This document shows, piece by piece, positions 6,953 through 12,397 of a stretch of 12,480 nucleotides of DNA; the first letter of the stretch is position 1; each line of letters opens with the position of its first letter. The notes under the pieces were generated by a model, which searched no databases, was not told the DNA's origin, and saw only the letters and a list, made by a program, of their open reading frames with translations. A program made the position numbers and the translations under genes. The DNA is from an uncultured Clostridia bacterium. GTDB taxonomy: Bacteria; Bacillota; Clostridia; Oscillospirales; Oscillospiraceae. The stretch spans positions 1 through 12,480 of the forward strand of contig CALICR010000066.1 of the NCBI GenBank assembly GCA_938049125.1, read 5' to 3'.

Positions 6953-6970
6953 CGATTTGTGCAAATCGAC
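6951..6970. promoter_or_regulatory. Candidate operator dyad 2, perfect 9-bp arms
   Basis: GTCGATTTG (6951-6959), TG, CAAATCGAC (6962-6970): perfect 9-bp arms with a 2-nt centre. So small a centre is unfavourable for an RNA hairpin with full pairing, and no T-tract follows on either strand, so a DNA-binding site is more likely than a terminator. It is nevertheless the only strong dyad between the end of the NimA-like gene (7042) and the next promoter, so a role in ending that transcript cannot be excluded. Confidence 0.45.
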
Positions 6971-7041
6971 CGTTTTCGAAAGGAATTCTCCATTTTGCGA
7001 TACCGCAGCGCAAGAATCAGGAAAGCCGGACATGGGCCGCC

Positions 7042-7506
7042 TCAGCTCCGGTTGGCCTTGCCCGTGACATCGCTAAGGTCGATGGCCCAAACTGCCGTGG
7101 CCTTGCCGGTGTTGGCGATGCACTGCTCGCCCTCGACGGAAAATTCGGGGCTGAATTTCCGGATCAGAGCCCGCAGTCCCGCCGCCTTCTCCTCCTGGGT
7201 CTCCAGCAGCCGCGGCGTGCCGATGGCCACGACGCTTTCGTAGCGAGTCGTAAAATCCTTCGCCAGGATTTCTGCGCCGTGAACCACCGTAAAGCAGACC
7301 TTGCCGCCGCGCCGCAGGCAGGCGTCCTTCCGGCCGGCCAGCGCGCCGTGGAAATAAAGTGTCCGCCCCTCCAGCGCGTGGTTCACGGGCACGGCGTAGG
7401 GCTCCCCCGCCCTGTCGGTCATGGCAAGGATGCCGTATTCCGCATTTCGCAGAATTTCCAGCGCCTCTGCCTCGGGCATTGCCCGGTCTTTTCTCCGCAG
7501 TTCCAT
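7042..7506 (-). CDS. Pyridoxamine 5'-phosphate oxidase family protein, NimA-like flavin-binding
   Basis: 154 residues with the start set at ATG 7506 (MELRRKDRAM), which has AAAGGAG with 8-nt spacing; the frame is open further upstream to 7692 but that part reads through the neighbouring gene and is not credible. The split-barrel flavin fold is indicated by the N-terminal MxRRKDRAM, then AEYGILAMTDRAGEPYAVPV (22-41), LYFHGALAGRKDACLRRGGKVCFTVV (50-75, two blocks), and YESVVAIGTPRLLE (89-102). This is the pattern of the NimA-like branch, whose members bind FMN and include proteins linked to 5-nitroimidazole reduction. The actual substrate here is unknown; many such proteins are general flavin reductases. 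It follows the DUF2284 gene by 25 nt and is probably in the same transcript. Confidence 0.88.
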   Translation of the reverse strand: MELRRKDRAMPEAEALEILRNAEYGILAMTDRAGEPYAVPVNHALEGRTLYFHGALAGRKDACLRRGGKVCFTVVHGAEILAKDFTTRYESVVAIGTPRLLETQEEKAAGLRALIRKFSPEFSVEGEQCIANTGKATAVWAIDLSDVTGKANRS

Positions 7507-7531
7507 AGAATATACTCCTTTCAGCTCTCGT

Positions 7532-8068
7532 TCAGGGCAGCACGCAGAGGCCGAAGAAGGCGATGAGTCCCCGGCCGCAGTCGTAGTCCATGCCGCACAG
7601 CTCTGCCAGCTTCCGCACGAAGACGCAGTAGGCCGACATGCAGGAGAATTTCTTCTCCGGAATGAGACATGGTTTCCCGTCCACCATGGCACAGCGCGGG
7701 CAGAGGTCGCAGCAGCTGGAGCCGACCATGAAGGTCTCCGGGTGTGCCTCCTGCATTTCCGCCAGCAGCGCGCGCTCCATGCGGTTGTGCTCCCGCTTGG
7801 CGGGCTTCGTCTTCGTCCCGTCCATGGGATTATCGATCTCCCAGAGCGTCTGGAGCACCAGCGCCCGGGACCCGGCGCGGATGCGCGCGATCATCTCGTA
7901 GGGTGTGCCGCAGGCCGGCGGGCAGGCGTAGTTCGCGCCGTATTTTCCGCAGAGATTCTCCTCACAGCACTGGAGAAACGCCGGTTCAAAGGGGATGTCC
8001 TTCGTATCGACCCAGGCCGCAGCGGAAAAGCCCAGCTCCGCCGCCCGTGCCGTCCAATTTTCAGCCAT
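7532..8068 (-). CDS. DUF2284 cysteine-rich, predicted metal-binding protein
   Basis: 178 residues with 15 cysteines. Pattern of the DUF2284 family: CC-x4-C-x2-YG-x2-Y-x-CPPAC in the first third (Cys34, 35, 40, 49, 53), then SSCCDLCPRCAMVDGKPC (117-134; Cys119, 120, 123, 126, 134) and C-terminal cysteines (143, 148, 158, 164, 175), ending in the family-typical hydrophobic FFGLCVL. Family knowledge: these are predicted to bind metal or iron-sulfur clusters and occur mainly in anaerobes; no reaction is established to my knowledge. Start at ATG 8068 with AAAGGA upstream. First gene of a two-gene unit with the NimA-like protein, and divergent from a TetR regulator. Electron transfer to the flavin partner is plausible but only inferred. 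Confidence 0.88.
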   Translation of the reverse strand: MAENWTARAAELGFSAAAWVDTKDIPFEPAFLQCCEENLCGKYGANYACPPACGTPYEMIARIRAGSRALVLQTLWEIDNPMDGTKTKPAKREHNRMERALLAEMQEAHPETFMVGSSCCDLCPRCAMVDGKPCLIPEKKFSCMSAYCVFVRKLAELCGMDYDCGRGLIAFFGLCVLP

Positions 8069-8106
8069 TGTATCGGTCCTTTCCCGGTCCGTCCGGTTTT
8101 TTCTCT

Positions 8107-8136
8107 ATTTTACGCCCGGCTCCCGCCCGCTGTCAA
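8107..8136 (-). promoter_or_regulatory. Promoter of the DUF2284/NimA-like unit
   Basis: On the - strand, perfect -35 TTGACA (8136-8131), 18-nt spacer, -10 TAAAAT (8112-8107). Expected start near 8100, leader about 32 nt to ATG 8068. It stands back to back with the TetR gene promoter. Confidence 0.7.
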
Positions 8137-8156
8137 GTCCGGCTGCGCCGCGGGAC
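8137..8156. promoter_or_regulatory. Candidate operator between divergent promoters
   Basis: A 20-bp imperfect dyad, GTCCGGCTGC/GCCGCGGGAC, pairing at eight of ten positions and centred at 8146/8147. It directly abuts the TTGACA box of the DUF2284 unit and lies in the gap between the two -35 boxes, where a TetR-type dimer could act on both. The region is GC-rich, so chance symmetry is possible. Confidence 0.35.
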
Positions 8157-8182
8157 CGGGATGAAAAGCCACGCATAAACGC

Positions 8183-8212
8183 TTGCATTTCTACTGTGCC
8201 ATCTGTTATAAT
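8183..8212 (+). promoter_or_regulatory. Likely promoter of the TetR-family gene
   Basis: -35 TTGCAT (8183-8188), 18-nt spacer, perfect -10 TATAAT (8207-8212). The -10 box ends one base before the GAAAGG ribosome binding site, so a start at the usual distance (about 8219) would leave only about 9 nt of leader before ATG 8228. Confidence 0.6.
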
Positions 8213-8227
8213 GGAAAGGTCCACTGC

Positions 8228-9010
8228 ATGGTCCGGCCCATCCCGGGGCGCGCGGCGGTGGGCATATTCACCCCGGACTATGAGGAGGGCTTCCAAACGG
8301 CACGAAAGCACGACAAAGAGGGCGCACGGCAGCGGATTCTGTCCACCTGCGTCCGCCTGTTTCTGGAGCAGGGCTTCAGCAAGACGCCGCCGCGTCAGAT
8401 CATAGAGGAAGCCGACGTCTCCGTCGGCACGTTCTACCATATTTTTGAGTCGAAAAGCGCCGTGCTGACGGAGCTGACCGTCTTCATGTTTGAGAATCAG
8501 TTCGGCATCGCCCAGCAGTTCATCGATCCCGACGCCTCCCCTGCCATGCTCTACGCTGTGGAGACTGCCATCCAGCTGGCGCTGGTGGAACAGAACGAGA
8601 ACCTGCGGGACATCTACGTCGAGGCCTACACCCAGCCTGCTCTGCTCGGCATGATCCAGCAGCGCACCGCGAAGGTCATCTCCCGCATCTTCCGGCCTTA
8701 TCTGCCGGACTGCGAGGCCTGCGACTTCTACGAGATGGAGATCGGCACGGCGGCGCTGATGCGCGGCTACATGGCCCGGCCCTGCGACATGTATTTCACG
8801 CTGGAGCGGAAGATCCAGCGCTTCCTCACCATGAGCCTCCGCATTTACAAGGTGCCCGACGCGGAGCAGCGGGCCATCCTGGACGGCCTCCGCGGCCTCG
8901 ATTTCCGCGGCATCGCAAGCCAGGTCATGCAGCGCCTCTTCGCCCAGCTCTCCATGAAGTACGACTTCACGCTATCCGCACCCAGCGAGGAGAACGCGGA
9001 GGCGGAATAA
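8228..9010 (+). CDS. TetR/AcrR-family transcriptional regulator
   Basis: 260 residues from ATG 8228, preceded by GAAAGG with 8-nt spacing; the frame extends to a TTG at 8183, but that codon coincides with the promoter -35 box and is not a start. Residues about 32-80 form the TetR N-terminal DNA-binding domain: ARQRILSTCVRLFLEQGF, then PRQIIEEADVSVGTFYHIF with the typical V-S-x-GTFY-H-F recognition helix. The C-terminal ligand domain (about 85-260) shows no family I recognise and is longer than in most TetR proteins (about 200 residues in total is common). About 30 residues precede the DNA-binding domain, also long. Context: divergent from the DUF2284/NimA-like unit with a dyad in between, so it probably represses that unit and itself. 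The ligand is unknown. Followed by a strong terminator, so it is transcribed alone. Confidence 0.87.
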   Translation: MVRPIPGRAAVGIFTPDYEEGFQTARKHDKEGARQRILSTCVRLFLEQGFSKTPPRQIIEEADVSVGTFYHIFESKSAVLTELTVFMFENQFGIAQQFIDPDASPAMLYAVETAIQLALVEQNENLRDIYVEAYTQPALLGMIQQRTAKVISRIFRPYLPDCEACDFYEMEIGTAALMRGYMARPCDMYFTLERKIQRFLTMSLRIYKVPDAEQRAILDGLRGLDFRGIASQVMQRLFAQLSMKYDFTLSAPSEENAEAE

Positions 9011-9032
9011 ATCCCAAACGGCCCGGAACTTC

Positions 9033-9070
9033 TGCAATAGGGGTAAAATGCCCCTATTGCATTTCTTTTT
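9033..9070 (+). terminator. Intrinsic terminator of the TetR-family gene
   Basis: Perfect 11-bp stem (TGCAATAGGGG at 9033-9043 with CCCCTATTGCA at 9051-9061), 7-nt loop, followed by TTTCTTTTT (9062-9070). It lies 22 nt after the TAA stop. Confidence 0.94.
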
Positions 9071-9084
9071 GGCCCAGGTATAAT
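9057..9084 (+). promoter_or_regulatory. Promoter of the U32-like gene, overlapping the upstream terminator
   Basis: -35 TTGCAT (9057-9062) lies in the 3' arm of the TetR terminator; after a 16-nt spacer that includes the terminator T-run comes a perfect -10 TATAAT (9079-9084). Expected start near 9091, leader about 30 nt to ATG 9122. The first ten bases from the -35 box (TTGCATTTCT) are identical to those at 8183-8192 in the TetR gene promoter. Confidence 0.62.
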
Positions 9085-9121
9085 ATTGATATCTCAAAGC
9101 GGAAGCGAGGCGGATAAGTCC

Positions 9122-10030
9122 ATGGGACCCGCAGAGTGCCGGGCGGTGTATCACCTGCCCGGGATATTTGAATTTTACGAGCTGTACCGCGTCTTCCTGC
9201 CGCTGTACCGGGCACACCGCGACTATTTTTACGACTGGTGCCGCATCGGGTCGATCTACGGCGCGCCGGAAGGGTGCCTCTGGGGCGGCGGCCGCGTGGG
9301 CATCGGGACGGCGGACCCCCGGGCAGTGCTGGGGCTGACCCGGGAATTCGGCATCTCGGCCCGGCTGACCTTCAGCAATTCCCTGCTCCGCCCGGAGCAC
9401 CTCGCGGACCCGCGCTGCAACGCCCTCTGCCGCCTCTTCAGCGGCGGGGAGGGGCCGCAGAACGGTGTCATCGTCCATTCGGACCTGCTGCTGGACTACC
9501 TGCGGCGGACCTACCCGGACCTCTATCTCGTCTCCTCCACAACGAAGGTGCTGACGGACTTCTCCCAGCTCGCGCACGAGACGGCGCGGCCGGAGTTCCG
9601 TTGCGTTGTGCCGGATTTCCGGCTGAACAAGGCGTTTGCCAGGCTCGATACCCTGCCGCAGGCGCAGAAGGACAAGGTGGAATTCCTCTGCAACGAATGC
9701 TGCGCCGTGGGCTGCCTGGACCGGCGGGCCTGCTATGCATCCGTCAGCCGGAAGGCTCTGGGCGAGGACGGCCCGGAGCACCGCTGCGCCGCGCCCCACG
9801 CCGCCGAGGGCTACCGATTCTCCCGCGCCATGGAAAGTCCCGCCTTCATCGGCACCGATGACATTCTGAACACGTACCTTCCCATGGGCTTCACCCAGTT
9901 CAAGCTGGAGGGCCGGGGCCTCGGCAGCGCCCTGGTCCTCGAATTCCTGCTCTACTACCTGACGAAGCCCGAGTACCGGCTTCTGGTCCGGGAGGAGATC
10001 TACCTCGACAATCAGCTGGACCTGTTCTGA
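9122..10030 (+). CDS. Conserved protein with cysteine cluster, distantly like U32-peptidase-type proteins
   Basis: 302 residues from ATG 9122; the ribosome binding site is weak (GCGAGG, 11 nt upstream), but an earlier TTG at 9086 would lie before the expected transcript start. Soluble, no signal peptide. N-terminus YHLPGIFEFYELYRVFLPL, then RIGSIYGAPEGCLWGGGR (41-58), RLTFSNSLL (81-89), YLVSSTTKVLTD (135-146), a cysteine block CNECCAVGCLDRRACYASVSR (190-210; Cys190, 193, 194, 198, 204), Cys222, and FTQFKLEGRGLG (257-268). The alternating strand/helix pattern and N-E-x-C-x3-C-x2-R motif suggest a TIM-barrel protein related to U32-type proteins, some of which bind a 4Fe-4S cluster. I recognise the pattern from clostridial proteins of unknown function but cannot name a reaction. 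Separate transcription unit. Confidence 0.75.
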   Translation: MGPAECRAVYHLPGIFEFYELYRVFLPLYRAHRDYFYDWCRIGSIYGAPEGCLWGGGRVGIGTADPRAVLGLTREFGISARLTFSNSLLRPEHLADPRCNALCRLFSGGEGPQNGVIVHSDLLLDYLRRTYPDLYLVSSTTKVLTDFSQLAHETARPEFRCVVPDFRLNKAFARLDTLPQAQKDKVEFLCNECCAVGCLDRRACYASVSRKALGEDGPEHRCAAPHAAEGYRFSRAMESPAFIGTDDILNTYLPMGFTQFKLEGRGLGSALVLEFLLYYLTKPEYRLLVREEIYLDNQLDLF

Positions 10031-10033
10031 CAG

Positions 10034-10071
10034 ACCGGGGCCGGAGCGCAGAGACGTGCTCCGGCTCCGGT
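10034..10071. terminator. Strong hairpin between convergent genes, no U-tract
   Basis: 14-bp stem with one G-U pair (10034-10047 with 10058-10071) and a 10-nt loop, starting 4 nt after the stop of the U32-like gene and reaching the first base of the stop codon of the DUF3137-like gene. No T-run follows on either strand, so it may end or protect both transcripts without being a classical intrinsic terminator. Confidence 0.6.
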
Positions 10072-10928
10072 CATTCCGCTGCGCCCGGCGCGGAGACGAG
10101 CGGGCATTCCAGCATCCGGTCCAGCATACGGGCCGTGTCCTGCACCGCCGTGCGGTACCAGGCCCGGAGGGCTGCGGTGTCCTCGGCAGGCGGCGCGGAG
10201 ACCGCCCCGGCCTCCAGGGCGAAAGCCAGCGTCCCGCCGTCCCAGACGGCGGAGCTGAGGGCACATTTCGTTGCAGTCTCCAGCGCAGAACACATCGCGC
10301 GGAATTCCGGCGTGCGGAAGGCGTCCGCATCGGGGCTGTTGCCAGTGATCTGCCCATCGGGGCAGCGGAGCGTCACCGGCTGCGCCGCAATCCGGGCCGC
10401 ACGGCAGCGCAGGACGAGGCCGTCGAAGACCTTCGCCTGCCGCTCCGTCATGCCCTCATGGGCATTGACGCGCTCCCGCACGGTTTGATGCAGGACCACC
10501 CGGGCCGAGGAAAACCGCAGGCCCCGGTAGACCCCCTCGCGGAAATAGGTGCAGGCGCAGGTCTCCCAGGCCGCGGCAAAGAGGCCGGAATCGCGCAGGA
10601 ACGCCTCGTCCACGGGCAGCTCCGGCGTCTCCGGCGCGGGGCCGAAGGCCGCCTCCAGCTCCGCGCGGAAGCTGCCGCCGAGCTGCACCTCAATGAGCTG
10701 CGCCCGCTGCCGCCGCGCGCCGCCCACCAGAATGACGCAGAGCGCCGCGCCCACGGCGATCAGCAACGCGGCCAGGAGCACATTCCCGCTCACGATCAGG
10801 AGAAGCAGTCCCGCCAAGGTGCAGAGGACGCCCAGGCGTCCCCCGAGCTTCTCCGTCCGCGCGCAGCGCCGGAGCCGGGCGGACAGCGCCGCGTTGTCCA
10901 TCTTGGTCATCTCCGTCCAGCTTTCCAT
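10071..10928 (-). CDS. Membrane protein, DUF3137-like
   Basis: 285 residues from ATG 10928 (MESWTEMTKM), chosen because AGGAGG (10940-10935) lies 6 nt upstream; an upstream in-frame start near 10991 would lie before the promoter. A short charged cytoplasmic head (1-30) is followed by two hydrophobic helices (about 31-48 and 50-69), then ARRQRAQ and a large soluble domain (about 75-285). In that domain FLRDSGLF (110-117), YRGLRFSSARVVLHQ (134-148), KVFDGLVLRC (166-175) and GTLAFALEAG (232-241) follow the order of blocks I associate with DUF3137 proteins (two helices, s-x-LF, G-x-x-FS, F-x-G-L, late I/L-A-x). Function of that family is not established as far as I know. The assignment is by eye; a plain unknown membrane protein is the fallback. 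Divergent from the LOTUS-DUF3825 gene. Confidence 0.72.
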   Translation of the reverse strand: MESWTEMTKMDNAALSARLRRCARTEKLGGRLGVLCTLAGLLLLIVSGNVLLAALLIAVGAALCVILVGGARRQRAQLIEVQLGGSFRAELEAAFGPAPETPELPVDEAFLRDSGLFAAAWETCACTYFREGVYRGLRFSSARVVLHQTVRERVNAHEGMTERQAKVFDGLVLRCRAARIAAQPVTLRCPDGQITGNSPDADAFRTPEFRAMCSALETATKCALSSAVWDGGTLAFALEAGAVSAPPAEDTAALRAWYRTAVQDTARMLDRMLECPLVSAPGAAE

Positions 10929-10954
10929 GGTGTGCCTCCTGCGCCGTTTTCTTG

Positions 10955-10983
10955 ATTGTACCAGAGCGCCGCCGGGCGGTCCA
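10955..10983 (-). promoter_or_regulatory. Likely extended -10 promoter of the DUF3137-like gene
   Basis: On the - strand TGGTACAAT, an extended -10 (TG-n-TACAAT, hexamer at 10960-10955), with only a weak -35 (TGGACC, 10983-10978) at 17-nt spacing. Start near 10948 gives a leader of about 20 nt containing the AGGAGG site. The weak -35 lies in the left arm of the hairpin at 10974-11006. Confidence 0.5.
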
Positions 10984-11006
10984 TTAACCAAGGGTTAGGA
11001 CCGCCC
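10974..11006. promoter_or_regulatory. Long dyad between divergent promoters
   Basis: GGGCGGTCC (10974-10982) pairs perfectly with GGACCGCCC (10998-11006), and inside it TAACC (10985-10989) pairs with GGTTA (10993-10997) around a 3-nt loop, with a 2-nt bulge. It overlaps the -35 region of the DUF3137-like gene and ends 9 bp before the -35 box of the LOTUS-DUF3825 gene. It is followed on + by only GATTTT, so a weak terminator against incoming + transcripts is possible; a shared regulatory site is the alternative. Confidence 0.5.
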
Positions 11007-11015
11007 GATTTTCCC

Positions 11016-11044
11016 TTGCAAAGCACGGGCCGGGCGAGTATACT
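11016..11044 (+). promoter_or_regulatory. Promoter of the LOTUS-DUF3825 gene
   Basis: -35 TTGCAA (11016-11021), exact 17-nt spacer, -10 TATACT (11039-11044). Transcript start expected near 11051, leader about 54 nt to ATG 11105 with AAGGAG in it. Confidence 0.75.
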
Positions 11045-11104
11045 AGAAAGAGAATGTATCTGTTTATCTTAATCCGCCGGTCCCCGGCAGCAAGGAGCGC
11101 GCCC

Positions 11105-12397
11105 ATGATCGATCCCCAGACAAAAGCATCCGTCACCCCCGTTCTGCTCTCCGTTGTACGGAAGCTCCAGCTCTCCCCGGGCAGCTGGGTGGATTTTGCC
11201 CGCGTAGGCAAGCCGCTGGCCGACGCCGGCGTATCCTACAAGGCCTATGGCTATCTGAAGCTCCGCCCGTTTCTGAATGAATTTGAAAACGTCCTCAGCT
11301 TCCAGGAGGTCCTGGAGGACGGCAAGACGCCGGTCTGCTTTGTCCGCCCCAGATCGGACGATGCGTCGGGCCTGCCGGACCCCGGCCCCGTGCGCCCGGA
11401 GCCGGAGCCCCGCGTCAAGGTCCCGATGCCGGACCAGCGGCTCTACGACTGGGCCTTCATCTACCGCGTCAAGGTCGAGGCGCTGGCGGACCTGTGCCTG
11501 CCCGAGAAGTGGTACTACGGCACCGCGCCGGAGCCGGGCCGGGAGCTGGCCATCCTCTACAACTACCTCGACTACACCTTCCGCCGCCTGAGCTTTGAGA
11601 AGAAGGTCCGCTTCGCCGAGGACACGGCCCGGGGCGAGGAGTACGCCGCCTTCAACACCGGCCTCGTGGACCGGAAATACGAGTACATCTACGCGCTGTT
11701 CACGCGCAATACCCGGCCCGGGGCGCGGCAGTACTGGTTTCTGCTGGACTTTGTCGTGGCCGGAGAGGACGGCGGCAAGACGCTGGTGAGCCTCTTCAAT
11801 CCCCTGCCCCAGCGGGCCGACTACTTTGAAAACAAGATCGAGAATATGCTCTACGATGCCTCCACCGGCGACCTCTCCTGTGACTACATCCATATGCTGA
11901 CGGAGCGCTGCTTCCGCCTGCCCCTGGAGTTTCTGGAGGACAACTGCCCCGCCGACATGCTCTGCATCGACGGCGTTACGCTCCAGGAGATCTACCACCG
12001 CCCCATGGACGAGGAGAAGAAGGCCTACTTCCGGGAGCTGGGCAGCCGCATTAAGAACACACCGCGCATCCTGAACCGGCTGAAAAACCGGCTCGCCGAC
12101 GCCGTGGAGCTGGCGCTCAAGCGCGTGGCCTGGAACTACAAGACCGCCATCCCAACCTACTATCCGAAGAACAACAGCGGCTCCCTGCTGCTGCCGCTGG
12201 CCCTGGCCGACGAGGACCATGTGGACCTGGCGCTGGTGGTGGAGCGGCAGCCCTCCGGCTCCTACCAGGGGCAGACCATCCTGCCGCTGGACATCGCCTA
12301 CAGCAACAGCCGCCTCGTGGCCCGGCCAGACAGCGACTGGCTCCAGACCGACACCATCGCCGTGGACCCCGGCGACCGGGACCTCGAGGAATCCTGA
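11105..12397 (+). CDS. OST-HTH/LOTUS-like domain fused to DUF3825 domain, predicted RNA-binding protein
   Basis: 430 residues from ATG 11105, chosen because AAGGAG (11092-11097) lies 7 nt upstream; the ATG at 11054 is in frame but almost at the expected transcript start. Residues about 10-83 fit the OST-HTH/LOTUS winged-helix pattern: LLSVVRKLQLSPGSWVDFAR, VGKPLADAGVSYKAYGYLKLRPFL (two blocks; W28, Y45, YGY 48-50, KLRPFL 52-57), then VCFVRPR. A Pro/Glu-rich linker (84-108) leads to a DUF3825 domain (about 112-415): LPEKWYY (132-138), ILYNYLDYTFRRL (150-162), AAFNTGLVDRKYEYIYALFT (181-200), PLPQRADYFE (233-242), ALKRVAWNYKTAIPTYY (337-353), LLPLAL and the closing block LPLDIAYSNSRLVARPDSDWLQ (read 393-404 and 403-414). 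LOTUS domains are known or predicted RNA binders; the role of DUF3825 is, to my knowledge, unproven. No nuclease motif was seen. It acts in the cytoplasm and is probably transcribed alone. Confidence 0.87.
   Translation: MIDPQTKASVTPVLLSVVRKLQLSPGSWVDFARVGKPLADAGVSYKAYGYLKLRPFLNEFENVLSFQEVLEDGKTPVCFVRPRSDDASGLPDPGPVRPEPEPRVKVPMPDQRLYDWAFIYRVKVEALADLCLPEKWYYGTAPEPGRELAILYNYLDYTFRRLSFEKKVRFAEDTARGEEYAAFNTGLVDRKYEYIYALFTRNTRPGARQYWFLLDFVVAGEDGGKTLVSLFNPLPQRADYFENKIENMLYDASTGDLSCDYIHMLTERCFRLPLEFLEDNCPADMLCIDGVTLQEIYHRPMDEEKKAYFRELGSRIKNTPRILNRLKNRLADAVELALKRVAWNYKTAIPTYYPKNNSGSLLLPLALADEDHVDLALVVERQPSGSYQGQTILPLDIAYSNSRLVARPDSDWLQTDTIAVDPGDRDLEES

Noticed and set aside
7507..7692. N-terminal 62-codon extension of the NimA-like gene
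   Set aside because: It overlaps the end of the DUF2284 gene in another frame, while a good ribosome binding site marks ATG 7506.
8156..8246. 8-nt inverted repeat CCGGGATG / CATCCCGG around the TetR gene promoter
   Set aside because: Arms are 75 bp apart and GC-rich; likely chance. The 20-bp dyad at 8137-8156 is a better operator candidate.
8972..10357. Long - strand open frame of 461 codons antisense to the U32-like gene
   Set aside because: The + strand gene has a promoter, family-like motifs and good codon structure; the - frame gives an Arg/Ala/Gly/Pro-rich sequence with no recognisable motif. It is a high-GC shadow.
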